Positions 1-6,848 of a stretch of 7,600 nucleotides of DNA are shown here, piece after piece. This DNA comes from Chitinophagaceae bacterium. Lineage in GTDB: Bacteria; Bacteroidota; Bacteroidia; Chitinophagales; Chitinophagaceae. Numbering within the stretch: the first letter of the stretch is position 1; each line of letters opens with the position of its first letter. The translations under genes were made by a program, and so were the position numbers. The stretch is taken from positions 1 through 7,600 of the forward strand of contig CANHMN010000077.1 of NCBI GenBank assembly GCA_947461645.1. The letters are read 5' to 3'. The notes beneath the pieces are model-generated. The model was given only the letters and a program-made list of their open reading frames with translations. It was not told where the DNA came from and ran no database searches.

Positions 1-198
1 ACTTTATTATTCGCACTTCATTTGAAATGGCATAATTTGTTTTCATCACTTACAACTGAGCAATGGAACAGAACGTTTTATCATCCGGAATACCAGCAAA
101 CCAATACCATTTGGGAGGTTTTAATAAAATATGCCTGGCACTCCAAACACCATGTTGCGCAAATCATGACTTGTAGAAACAACAATGGATGGAGCTGA
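1..198 (+). CDS. DinB/YfiT-like putative metal-dependent thiol transferase, C-terminal part
   Basis: Only the last 65 codons are present; the gene begins before the window, and the reading frame is open from base 1 to the TGA at 196-198. The fragment resembles the C-terminal helix bundle of the YfiT/BstA branch of the DinB superfamily, whose members transfer low-molecular-weight thiols or act as metal-dependent hydrolases. Visible hallmarks are a 'LHLKWHNL' helix, a 'FYHPEY' segment, and near the end 'YAWHSKHHVAQI' followed by a terminal 'NNNGW'. The two histidines spaced i,i+4 in that helix (fragment residues 47 and 51) correspond to the C-terminal metal ligands of the family. The first ligand would lie upstream of the window. 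The NUDIX gene follows after 22 bases on the same strand, so the two are probably co-transcribed. The family assignment is good; the thiol substrate is unknown. Confidence 0.72.
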   Translation, partial: TLLFALHLKWHNLFSSLTTEQWNRTFYHPEYQQTNTIWEVLIKYAWHSKHHVAQIMTCRNNNGWS

Positions 199-220
199 TT
201 GAATGTAATGAAGCCTATTT

Positions 221-760
221 ATGGAAGCAACTATATTGAACTCCGCATATATCAGTGAACACAAGTATTTCAAGGCCAGAAGGGATGCCTATCTGATGAA
301 GTCAGGAATAAAGGTTGATCCCTATTTTTATGTGGAAGTGCCGCCAAGTGTTACTGCAATGGCATTGACTGCTGACAATCAAGTTATTCTCGTTGAACAG
401 TACCGTCATCCCATTGCTAAAAAAATAATTGAAATTCCGGGAGGCTTTATAGATGAAGGTGAAAATCCAGATGTAGCCATAGAAAGAGAACTGCTCGAAG
501 AAACCGGTTACACTTTTGAACGTATTATTCCGATTGGCATTACAGCTGGAAATCCTGGTGTGATAAACAATTATACTCACCTCTATCTGGCAATTGGAGG
601 AAAGAAAAGCGCTGATCAGCAATTGGATCCGAATGAAGAAATAGATGTATTGTTGAAGCCAATTGATGAAGTAAAAGAGATGTTGCTAAAGAGTGAATTA
701 TTGCAAAGCATGCATGCACTTTGTATTTTTCAAGCGCTTTCTCGATTAGATGAACTTTAG
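221..760 (+). CDS. NUDIX hydrolase, ADP-ribose pyrophosphatase-like
   Basis: This 179-residue protein is complete. It carries an intact NUDIX box (GX5EX7REUXEEXGU) at residues 75-97: Gly75, Glu81, Arg89-Glu90, Glu93-Glu94 and Gly96. These form the Mg2+-binding catalytic helix that cleaves nucleoside diphosphates linked to another moiety. The preceding 'VEQYRHP' (58-64) and 'EIPGG' (71-75) are typical of the ADP-ribose/ADP-sugar pyrophosphatase subfamily, which gives AMP plus a sugar phosphate in the cytoplasm. Length fits that subfamily. The ATG at 221 is the first possible start because an in-frame TGA lies at 209-211; no clear Shine-Dalgarno sequence precedes it, as is usual in Bacteroidota. 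It follows the DinB-like gene by 22 bases and its TAG overlaps the folC stop on the other strand by 4 bases. The NUDIX fold is very sure; substrate preference is inferred. Confidence 0.93.
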   Translation: MEATILNSAYISEHKYFKARRDAYLMKSGIKVDPYFYVEVPPSVTAMALTADNQVILVEQYRHPIAKKIIEIPGGFIDEGENPDVAIERELLEETGYTFERIIPIGITAGNPGVINNYTHLYLAIGGKKSADQQLDPNEEIDVLLKPIDEVKEMLLKSELLQSMHALCIFQALSRLDEL

Positions 761-2052
761 AATGCAGATAGCTCAGCAATAATGAAAAAGCTGCCGCAAA
801 TCATTACTAGATCTCCATCTTTTAGGTTAGATTTCGCATTTTCAACAGCTTTATTGATATTGTCATAATCTGCCCCGCTTAGTCCAACATCTTCTGCCAT
901 TTTTTTGAGCTCAGTACTCGGTAGGGCTCTTTCAATGGCTGCATTGGTGAAATAATAATGTGCATTTTTGGGAAACAATTCAAGTACAGAAGAAACATCT
1001 TTGTCTTTCACAAAGCCTAAAATAAAATGCACTTTACTGAAGTCGTAGCTTTTGCTGAGTTGGTTTAATATTTCTTGAATACCTGCTTTGTTATGGGCTA
1101 CATCTGCTATAATCAGGGGATCTTCGCTCAGGATGTCCCATCTGCCACGCAATCCTGTATTTTTTTTAACTTGCTGAAGCGCCACTTTTTCTCTGCTGGT
1201 ATCAATTTTAAATCCTAAGTCAATAAGTATTTTTTCTGCAGCCAAAACTGTTTTGAGGTTACTGATTTGGTAATTGCCTGTAAGATCGAGTTTGAAATTT
1301 TCAGTTTGACCAGTAGTGACATCTTTTACTTCGCATTCCTGAAAAAACAAATCGCTTTTTGTTGTATTTGCGGTAAACATAAGGTCTGCAAATACGATTG
1401 GGGATTTTTTTTCTATGGCTTTTTCCTTGAACAAATTCGATGTTTCAGGATGAGATTCGCCAATAACCACAGGAATGTTTTGTTTTATGATGCCTCCTTT
1501 TTCTGAAGCTATAGCATCAAGTGTATTTCCCAAAAATGCCATGTGGTCATAACTAATATTGGTAATGATTGAAAGCAGGGGAGTGATAACGTTCGTGCTG
1601 TCGAGCCTTCCGCCCATTCCTGTTTCTATGATAGCAACATCTACCTTGTTTTGGGAAAAATAGTCAAATGCCATGGCAACGGTAAGCTCAAAAAAAGAGG
1701 GCTGAATATTTTCTGTAATTTCCTTCGTTCTTTTTGTGAATTCAATGACAAAGGATTCGCTGATTTTTTCTCCATTTATTCTAATTCGCTCTCTGAAATC
1801 TTTGAGGTGAGGTGAAGTGTAAAGCCCTGTTTTGTAACCATTTTCCTGAAGTATCGATGCGAGCATATGACTCGTACTACCTTTTCCGTTAGTTCCTGCT
1901 ATATGAATGGATGGGAATTTGTCATGAGGGTTATCCAAAAAGTTGCACAAGGCAATAGTATTGTCAAGATTGTTTTTATAGGCAGCGCCACCTATTCTTG
2001 TAAACATAGGTAATCTTGAATAGAGGTAGTCGATGGTTTCTTGGTAGGTCAT
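757..2052 (-). CDS. folC: Bifunctional dihydrofolate synthase/folylpolyglutamate synthase
   Basis: The product is a 431-residue Mur-ligase-family enzyme. It adds L-glutamate to dihydropteroate, and usually further glutamates to reduced folates, using ATP in the cytoplasm. The ATP P-loop 'AGTNGKGST' is at residues 52-60. It is followed by the folate-loop region 'YTSPHLKDFRERI' (78-90), the Mg2+/ATP motif 'ETGMGGRLDSTN' (143-154), 'ISYDHMAFLG' (166-175) and 'SEKGGIIK' (183-190), whose lysine is in the position usually carbamylated in Mur-type ligases. The C-terminal domain shows 'GLRGRWDIL' (300-308) and 'ADVAHNKAG' (316-324), a variant of the common D-x-x-HNP motif with Lys for Pro. Length is normal. 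The ATG lies 22 bases after the TonB-like gene, which suggests co-transcription. The stop TAA overlaps that of the convergent NUDIX gene. Whether both activities are present cannot be read from sequence alone. Confidence 0.96.
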   Translation of the reverse strand: MTYQETIDYLYSRLPMFTRIGGAAYKNNLDNTIALCNFLDNPHDKFPSIHIAGTNGKGSTSHMLASILQENGYKTGLYTSPHLKDFRERIRINGEKISESFVIEFTKRTKEITENIQPSFFELTVAMAFDYFSQNKVDVAIIETGMGGRLDSTNVITPLLSIITNISYDHMAFLGNTLDAIASEKGGIIKQNIPVVIGESHPETSNLFKEKAIEKKSPIVFADLMFTANTTKSDLFFQECEVKDVTTGQTENFKLDLTGNYQISNLKTVLAAEKILIDLGFKIDTSREKVALQQVKKNTGLRGRWDILSEDPLIIADVAHNKAGIQEILNQLSKSYDFSKVHFILGFVKDKDVSSVLELFPKNAHYYFTNAAIERALPSTELKKMAEDVGLSGADYDNINKAVENAKSNLKDGDLVMICGSFFIIAELSAF

Positions 2053-2074
2053 GGTAGCTTTAGTAGAAACAGTG

Positions 2075-2836
2075 TTAATTCACGTCAAAAATGAATTGTA
2101 CTGTTACTGTTGATTCCTGAGGCGCAGCATTAAATTGAATGTTATGCAGGTATTGATTGATGGCATTGGCATAAGCTTTAGACCGTTCTGTACTTCCTTT
2201 GTCAAATCCTACAAAACTTCCCATTCCCGTTGGACTAACCTTGATTATTGCATAAATGGTAGCTCGGTTGAGGTTTCCTTCAAATTTATAACTGGTAACT
2301 ATTTTTCTGTTTCCTCTAATTACTTTTGGACCTCCTTTGTTGCCGCCTGCTGTGTTTCCGTAAGAGTCTTTCTCTCCATCTGGTACACCATCATCACCGG
2401 TTGCATTTTTCTTGTTGCCCTGATAGGTATAGCTATTGTCTGCATCATTATTGCCATTTTTGCCTTTATCGGGTCCATTATAGGTCAACTTGGGTTGTTT
2501 GATGCTCTTAACAGGGCTGTTGTTAACACTAGCTGCGTCTTTATCGTTGTTGTCGTCGGGGTTAATGCGGGTATGTTGATTGGATGCTTGGTCTTTGGGT
2601 GTAGGTTGTTGAATCAATTGTTCCGAAGATTTTTTTCCTTTTATTAACGGCTGCTCCTGCCCCCATCCTTCAGCATTGTTGCCGAGGTTTATTTCCATTA
2701 AATCGGCAATAGGAATTTCCTTAGGGATTTCAGACTTCCATCTGATCAGCAAGAAAAGGATCAATAAAACGACACAAATGATAGCTGTATAAAGCAATGC
2801 CTTTTTGTTCTTTTCAGTTTCAAAGGAGTATGTCAT
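2075..2836 (-). CDS. TonB-like single-span envelope protein
   Basis: The protein has 253 residues if it starts at the ATG at 2836. An in-frame ATG at 2881 would add 15 residues that look non-coding, and the shorter form gives the usual short cytoplasmic tail. Residues about 13-33 are a single membrane helix after a Lys-rich tail (N-in). Next come 'PIADLMEINLGNNAEGWG' (42-59), resembling a segment common in Bacteroidota TonB-like proteins, then a long low-complexity periplasmic linker (about 65-180) rich in Asn, Asp, Gly, Lys and Gln. The C-terminal domain (about 183-253) has the TonB_C-like pattern 'ATIYAIIKVSPTG', 'DKGSTERSKAYANAI' and a final 'VTVQFIFDV' strand. Such proteins are thought to couple ExbB/ExbD proton-motive force to the outer membrane. 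No exbB or exbD lies beside it; upstream is a GNAT gene. The linker lacks the Pro-Glu/Pro-Lys repeats of classical TonB, so its function as a true TonB is inferred. Confidence 0.78.
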   Translation of the reverse strand: MTYSFETEKNKKALLYTAIICVVLLILFLLIRWKSEIPKEIPIADLMEINLGNNAEGWGQEQPLIKGKKSSEQLIQQPTPKDQASNQHTRINPDDNNDKDAASVNNSPVKSIKQPKLTYNGPDKGKNGNNDADNSYTYQGNKKNATGDDGVPDGEKDSYGNTAGGNKGGPKVIRGNRKIVTSYKFEGNLNRATIYAIIKVSPTGMGSFVGFDKGSTERSKAYANAINQYLHNIQFNAAPQESTVTVQFIFDVN

Positions 2837-2881
2837 GCGGTTTAATTGAGAGTTTAAAATTAAAAGAAATTGCCAGTTCAT

Positions 2882-2926
2882 GTTAATTTTCTGAGGTGAT
2901 TATTTCACTTTCCTGAAAATTTTAAC
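2882..2926 (-). other. Imperfect hairpin between GNAT and TonB-like genes
   Basis: An outer stem pairs 2882-2891 with 2915-2926 (10 bp with a 2-base bulge), and an inner stem pairs GTGA (2896-2899) with TCAC (2905-2908) around a TTATT loop. It begins five bases after the GNAT stop codon on the minus strand. A T-rich but interrupted tract follows it in the direction of transcription. It could be a weak terminator or processing site that lowers read-through into the TonB-like gene. The A/T-rich outer stem could also arise by chance. Confidence 0.33.
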
Positions 2927-2931
2927 AAAAC

Positions 2932-3432
2932 TCAAATTTGTTTTTCCATAACGTAATCAATCATGAAAAAACCATTGCCTATATCAATATCTTCTTCTTT
3001 AATGATAACAAACCCAAGCTTTTGATAAAATCCAATCGCAATATTATTTCTATTAACGTTCAATCTTATTGAACCATAATCCTCCTTTTTCATTTCTTTT
3101 TCGATGTATGCGAGCAAGCTTCTGCCAATTCCGGATTTATGCAGTTCAGGTAACACGTATAATTTATGAAGTTTGATAAACTTATATTCCTTCTGATTAT
3201 TGAAGGAGAAGGATGCAAATGCTTGTGGTCTTTTCTGCTCATCTGAAGCAAGGATAAACTGATGATTCAGCACTTCCAGTTGATTGGTGAGCGATTCAAT
3301 AGAATAGATTTGTTCCAGCATGTAATTCAGTTGTTCTGCCGAAATTATTTCAGCATATACTACCGGCCAAATGGCATGTGCGAGTGATGCAACATGATGC
3401 AAATTGCTGGTTTGAATTTTTTCAATCCTCAT
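2932..3432 (-). CDS. GNAT-family N-acetyltransferase, PaiA-like
   Basis: This is a complete 166-residue single-domain GNAT enzyme, which would transfer an acetyl group from acetyl-CoA to an amine. Motif A is visible as strand 'KLYVLPEL' (90-97) followed by the pyrophosphate-binding loop 'HKSGIGR' (98-104), matching the family's Q/R-x-x-G-x-G/A pattern with His in the first place. Motif B is 'LNVNRNNIAIGFYQKLGF' (124-141), with the Asn and Tyr that usually contact CoA. The N-terminal part ('YSIESLTNQLEVLNHQFILA') resembles that of Bacillus PaiA, a spermidine N-acetyltransferase, so a polyamine or other small amine is a reasonable guess. A ribosomal-protein substrate cannot be excluded. It starts 22 bases after valS and is probably transcribed with it; 95 bases separate it from the TonB-like gene downstream. 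The fold is sure, the substrate unknown. Confidence 0.9.
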   Translation of the reverse strand: MRIEKIQTSNLHHVASLAHAIWPVVYAEIISAEQLNYMLEQIYSIESLTNQLEVLNHQFILASDEQKRPQAFASFSFNNQKEYKFIKLHKLYVLPELHKSGIGRSLLAYIEKEMKKEDYGSIRLNVNRNNIAIGFYQKLGFVIIKEEDIDIGNGFFMIDYVMEKQI

Positions 3433-3454
3433 GAAGGAATAATTTACTTCCCAA

Positions 3455-6067
3455 TCAACTTAGGGCCTGAATGCTCTCTGTTATGATTTTGATTTTGGCT
3501 TCAGCATCTGCTTTCTTTTTTTGCTCCAATGCTATGACATCAGGTTTTGCATTCTGAATGAACCTTTCGTTTCCCAATTTTTTTTCTACGGAAGTAAGAA
3601 AGCCTTGAAAATAAGCCAGTTCTTTTTCCAGACTTTCTTTTTGCCCAGTTTTATCTACCGGCTTTTCAGTTGCAATATAAAAAGTGTCTTTGCCAATTAC
3701 GACTGTAAAACTATCGCTGATGTTTTCTTGGGTAAATTGAATGGAATCAGCATTGATTTGTTTGGCAAACAGCACTTGTAATTGCTGATAAACTGCATTG
3801 TTTTGGGTTTGTATAAACAGCTTGATGGTTTCCTTTGGTTTGATTTGCTGTTTGTTTCTTACATCTCTTATGCCGCTGATGGCTTGCTTAAGTAAATCTC
3901 CATTTTGTAAGGCATCTGTTGAAGTTGAGAAATCTGTACCAAATGATTTAATACAGATGTCGTCGTTTCTTTCTGCCAACTGATGGTAAATCTCTTCTGT
4001 AACAAATGGCATAAAAGGGTGCAACAATTGCATCAGTGAAGAAAAGAATTCAATTGTTTTAAGGTAGGTGGTTTTTGAAATGGGTTGTTCGAAACCGGGT
4101 TTTACCCATTCTAGGTACCAACTGCAGAAGTCGTCCCAAATCAGAGAGTAAATACTTTTCAATGCTTCACTCAGCCTGAATTGTTGCATCATGTTGTTTA
4201 CTTCTCCACTTGCTTCTTTTAATCTGTTGCTAAACCATTCAACTGCAAATGAAGAATCATTGTCATTGGTGTCGATAACCCTTTGCTCCCACATTTTGAT
4301 GAGCTTGAGTGCGTTCCACATTTTGTTGTTGAAGTTTCGGCCTTGTTCAAGGGCTGCTTCATCAAAGAGAATATCATTTCCTGCCGGTGAGGCAATCATG
4401 ATTCCGAAACGTGCAGCATCTGCGCCATATTGATCAATTAGTCCAAGCAAATCGGGAGAATTACCCAGGCTTTTGCTCATTTTTCTTCCTTGTTTATCTC
4501 TTACTATTCCGGTGAAATAAACTTCTTTAAATGGAATTTCTTCCATGTACTCCATTCCAGCCATAATCATTCTGGCCACCCAGAAAAAAATGATTTCAGG
4601 AGCTGTTACCAAAGTATTGGTAGGGTAGTAGTATTTTACATCGGCATTTCCTGGGTTACTAAAGCCTTTGAAAACTTCAAAGGGCCATAGCCAACTGCTG
4701 AACCAGGTATCCAAACAATCTTCATCTTGCTTCAGCTTTGCATTCGAAATGCCGTGTTCTTTTTCAAAGAGGTTGATGGCTTCGGATTCATTTGCAGCAA
4801 CCACAAATTTTCCATCTTCGTTGTACCATGCAGGTATGCGATGCCCCCACCACAATTGACGGCTGATGCACCAATCTTTGATGTTTTCCATCCAGTGGCG
4901 GTAAACATTTCTGAATTTGGGAGGATAAAATTGAATTTCATCTTCCATAACAGCTTTGAGTGCAGGTGTGGCAATTTTTTCCATGCTGAGCCACCATTGT
5001 AAACTCAATCTTGGTTCAACCACTACGTCCGTTCTTTCACTGTATCCTACTTCACTGGTATATTCTTCTGTTTTTAAAAGGAAACCTTTTTCTTCAAGTT
5101 CGACAGCAATTTTCTTTCTCACTTCAAAACGATCTTGTCCCACATAAATACCTGCAGCTTCGCTGATGGTTCCATTGTCATTAAATACATCAATGACTTC
5201 GAGCTGGTGTTTTTGCCCAAGGGCATAGTCGTTAGTATCGTGCGCCGGGGTTACTTTTAGTGCTCCTGTACCAAAATCCATGGTAACATACTCATCAGTA
5301 ATAATGGGTATTCTTCTGTTGATAAGCGGAACAAAGGCAAATTTGCCATGAAGGTGTTTGTATCTTTCATCGGCGGGGTTTACGCAAATGGCAGTATCAC
5401 CCATAATGGTTTCAGGCCTAACAGTTGCAATTACAATAGGTTCGTTGCTGCCTTCAATTGCATACTTAAGAAAATATAGTTTTTGTTTGGTTTCTTTTCT
5501 GATTACCTCTTCATCGCTTAGCGCGGTGAGGGCTTTAACATCCCAATTGATCATTCTTTTGCCTCTATAAATCAGGCCTTTTTTATGAAGGGAGACAAAG
5601 ACATTAATTACGGAGTCGTAGTAGTCTTTGTCCATGGTGAAAGTAGTTCTGTCCCAATCAAGACTACATCCCAATTTTTTTAATTGTTGAAGGATGATGC
5701 CGCCGTATTTTTCTTTCCATTCCCACGCGTAACTTAAAAATTCATCTCTGGAAAGGGAAGATTTGGTAATGCCTCTTTCGCGCAGCATGCCTACAACTTT
5801 TGCTTCAGTGGCAATAGAGGCGTGGTCTGTGCCCGGAACCCAGCATGCATTATAGCCCATCATACGGGCTCTGCGAATAAGAATATCCTGAATGGTGTTG
5901 TTGAGACAGTGCCCCATGTGTAAAACTCCAGTAACGTTAGGAGGGGGCATTACTATAGTGTAGGGGGTTCTTTGGTCGGGTTTGCTGTTGAAATATCCTT
6001 GTTTCAACCAATGTTGATACCATTTCTGTTCAATGCCTTGCGGCTCGAAGTTTTTCGAAAGTTCCAT
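3455..6067 (-). CDS. valS: Valyl-tRNA synthetase
   Basis: The product is an 870-residue class Ia aminoacyl-tRNA synthetase, which charges tRNA-Val with valine in the cytoplasm and hydrolyses misacylated Thr-tRNA-Val. The signature 'PPPNVTGVLHMGH' is at residues 41-53, with HMGH as the HIGH motif, and 'GRKMSKSLGNSPD' at 527-539 contains KMSKS. The inserted editing (CP1) domain spans about 205-350 and includes 'TVRPETIMGDTA' (215-226) and 'TPAHDTNDY' (273-281). The catalytic core resumes with 'WCISRQLWWGHRIPAWY' (399-415) and 'DTWFSSWLWP' (453-462). The helical anticodon-binding domain covers about 600-760. A lysine- and glutamate-rich C-terminal coiled coil (about 805-870) is the arm that contacts the tRNA. 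All catalytic motifs are intact and length is normal for bacteria. clpS lies 115 bases upstream, the GNAT gene 22 bases downstream, and a tRNA-Val gene about 540 bases upstream on the other strand. Confidence 0.98.
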   Translation of the reverse strand: MELSKNFEPQGIEQKWYQHWLKQGYFNSKPDQRTPYTIVMPPPNVTGVLHMGHCLNNTIQDILIRRARMMGYNACWVPGTDHASIATEAKVVGMLRERGITKSSLSRDEFLSYAWEWKEKYGGIILQQLKKLGCSLDWDRTTFTMDKDYYDSVINVFVSLHKKGLIYRGKRMINWDVKALTALSDEEVIRKETKQKLYFLKYAIEGSNEPIVIATVRPETIMGDTAICVNPADERYKHLHGKFAFVPLINRRIPIITDEYVTMDFGTGALKVTPAHDTNDYALGQKHQLEVIDVFNDNGTISEAAGIYVGQDRFEVRKKIAVELEEKGFLLKTEEYTSEVGYSERTDVVVEPRLSLQWWLSMEKIATPALKAVMEDEIQFYPPKFRNVYRHWMENIKDWCISRQLWWGHRIPAWYNEDGKFVVAANESEAINLFEKEHGISNAKLKQDEDCLDTWFSSWLWPFEVFKGFSNPGNADVKYYYPTNTLVTAPEIIFFWVARMIMAGMEYMEEIPFKEVYFTGIVRDKQGRKMSKSLGNSPDLLGLIDQYGADAARFGIMIASPAGNDILFDEAALEQGRNFNNKMWNALKLIKMWEQRVIDTNDNDSSFAVEWFSNRLKEASGEVNNMMQQFRLSEALKSIYSLIWDDFCSWYLEWVKPGFEQPISKTTYLKTIEFFSSLMQLLHPFMPFVTEEIYHQLAERNDDICIKSFGTDFSTSTDALQNGDLLKQAISGIRDVRNKQQIKPKETIKLFIQTQNNAVYQQLQVLFAKQINADSIQFTQENISDSFTVVIGKDTFYIATEKPVDKTGQKESLEKELAYFQGFLTSVEKKLGNERFIQNAKPDVIALEQKKKADAEAKIKIITESIQALS

Positions 6068-6088
6068 GTAATCTGATTTTCAGGAAAG

Positions 6089-6120
6089 CGAAGTTACAAA
6101 ACCAAGCGCTTTTTAACACA
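6089..6120 (-). promoter_or_regulatory. Possible promoter for valS
   Basis: On the minus strand the clpS-valS gap holds TGTG (6117-6120) and, after 20 bases, TAACTTCG (6089-6096). This resembles the Bacteroidota pattern TTTG / TAnnTTTG with one mismatch in each box. It would give a leader of about 15 bases before the valS ATG. If real, valS and its downstream genes can be transcribed without clpS. The match is modest and the region is A/T-rich. Confidence 0.27.
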
Positions 6121-6182
6121 GAAACAAAGGAATAAAACAGATCTAATTATGGGTAAAAGCTGTTTGTTATATCAAAACGATT

Positions 6183-6482
6183 TTAGGCAGGAATTTCGAT
6201 GGTAGCATTAATGTTCCTGTCGTTGATAGCATCGCACTGAGGCTTGAGGTTTTCGAAGGAGTCTTTTTTAACTGCGTATTTTCCTTTAAAGTGTATAAGG
6301 ATAGCGCATTGTTCCGCTTGCTCTTTGGAATGTCCGCAAATTTGGACAAGTGTATCAATTACCCAATCAAAGGTGTTGACATCATCGTTCCAAACAATTA
6401 AGCTACAAGGGTCTTCCGTTAGTGTCAAAACATCTGAATCGAAATCTTCCTTGATGAAGGGGTTTGTGCTGTTGTTATTCAT
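6183..6482 (-). CDS. clpS: ATP-dependent Clp protease adaptor ClpS
   Basis: The protein has 99 residues from the ATG at 6482. An upstream in-frame ATG at 6545 would add 21 residues not typical of the family. ClpS binds the N-terminal domain of a Clp Hsp100 unfoldase and delivers substrates with destabilising N-terminal residues to the ClpP protease in the cytoplasm. The flexible N-terminal tail (1-25) is acidic and Asn-rich. The core begins with 'LIVWNDDVNTFDWVIDTL' (28-45), whose Asn32-Asp33-Asp34 bind the substrate alpha-amino group. 'AEQCAILIHFKGKYAVK' (56-72) follows, with the conserved His64. The gatekeeper Met of E. coli ClpS is Phe38 here. The protein ends with the usual short strand 'INATIEI'. 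It is followed by valS on the same strand and diverges from the tRNA-Val gene. The unfoldase partner is not in the window. Confidence 0.94.
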   Translation of the reverse strand: MNNNSTNPFIKEDFDSDVLTLTEDPCSLIVWNDDVNTFDWVIDTLVQICGHSKEQAEQCAILIHFKGKYAVKKDSFENLKPQCDAINDRNINATIEIPA

Positions 6483-6564
6483 ACGCGAAGCAAAAATAAT
6501 ACAAACCCTTTGCAAATGGAAGTCAGCTGAAAAGAATCGGCTCAATAAAACTTTTAAAAAAAAT

Positions 6565-6594
6565 TTTGCAGAAAAGAATTTACTCTTATCTTTG
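6565..6594 (+). promoter_or_regulatory. Bacteroidota-type promoter of tRNA-Val
   Basis: TTTG (6565-6568) and TATCTTTG (6587-6594) are separated by 18 bases. Both boxes fit the -33/-7 consensus of the Bacteroidota primary sigma factor exactly, and the spacing is close to the usual 19. Transcription would start around 6600, a few bases before the mature tRNA 5' end at 6608, leaving a short leader for RNase P. Confidence 0.72.
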
Positions 6595-6607
6595 CAACCC
6601 TATCTAA

Positions 6608-6682
6608 GGGAGCATAGCTCAGTTGGTTTAGAGCATCTGCCTTACAAGCAGAGGGTCCGCGGTTCGAGCCCGTGTGCTCCCA
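6608..6682 (+). tRNA. tRNA-Val (anticodon UAC)
   Basis: The 75-base cloverleaf folds completely. The acceptor stem GGGAGCA (6608-6614) pairs with TGCTCCC (6675-6681), followed by discriminator A (6682). The D stem is GCTC/GAGC (6617-6620, 6631-6634). The anticodon stem TCTGC/GCAGA encloses loop CTTACAA with anticodon TAC at 6643-6645. The variable loop has five bases, and the T stem (6658-6662 with 6670-6674) encloses loop TTCGAGC. Anticodon UAC reads GUA and, with wobble modification, other valine codons. The 3' CCA is not encoded (CAAA follows the discriminator), so a CCA-adding enzyme is needed. It stands alone, with its own promoter and terminator. Confidence 0.97.
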
Positions 6683-6683
6683 C

Positions 6684-6716
6684 AAAAAACCTCACTTATT
6701 TTAAGTGAGGTTTTTT
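6684..6716 (+). terminator. Intrinsic terminator of tRNA-Val
   Basis: A perfect 15-bp inverted repeat pairs AAAAAACCTCACTTA (6684-6698) with 6702-6716 around a TTT loop. The arm ends in six T residues, so it forms a G/C-containing hairpin core (CCTCACTTA) followed by a U-tract. It begins two bases after the tRNA discriminator. The A-tract/T-tract symmetry means it could also act on minus-strand transcripts, though none is seen coming from the right. Confidence 0.9.
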
Positions 6717-6848
6717 ATTTGCTTTAATTTCGATTTGAGGTATTAGGCGATTCTCTACAATGTAATTGCTGTTCTATAGTTATTTAAATCCAAAACGGTA
6801 ATATTTTTTAAGTACAACTATTTATTAGTTTGATTGAATAATGCATTT

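Noticed and set aside
2135..2647. 170-residue open frame on the plus strand inside the TonB-like gene
   Set aside because: It lies opposite the low-complexity linker, whose biased codons leave the reverse strand open. The hydrophobic Val/Ile/Phe-rich translation is the reverse complement of Asn/Asp/Lys codons and matches no family I know.
199..3454. Three separate intergenic gaps of exactly 22 bases (199-220, 2053-2074, 3433-3454)
   Set aside because: Their sequences share no visible motif, and short gaps of about this size are common within bacterial operons. The equal length is probably coincidence.
4490..5002. Several short plus- and minus-strand open frames inside valS
   Set aside because: All overlap the well-supported valS frame and show no recognisable motifs.
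6135..6165. Possible clpS terminator, AAACAG paired with CTGTTT
   Set aside because: The stem has only six mostly A/T pairs and a 19-base loop, with no firm U-tract. It is too weak to call.
6491..6498. Perfect TATTTTTG -7 box on the minus strand before clpS
   Set aside because: The nearest TTTG is only 14 bases upstream, and the predicted start would fall about two bases before the clpS ATG. That would be an almost leaderless mRNA, and the box may be chance in A/T-rich DNA.
6244..6708. 154-residue open frame on the plus strand
   Set aside because: It runs antisense through clpS, through the divergent promoter region, and then straight through the tRNA and its terminator. It cannot be a sensible protein gene.
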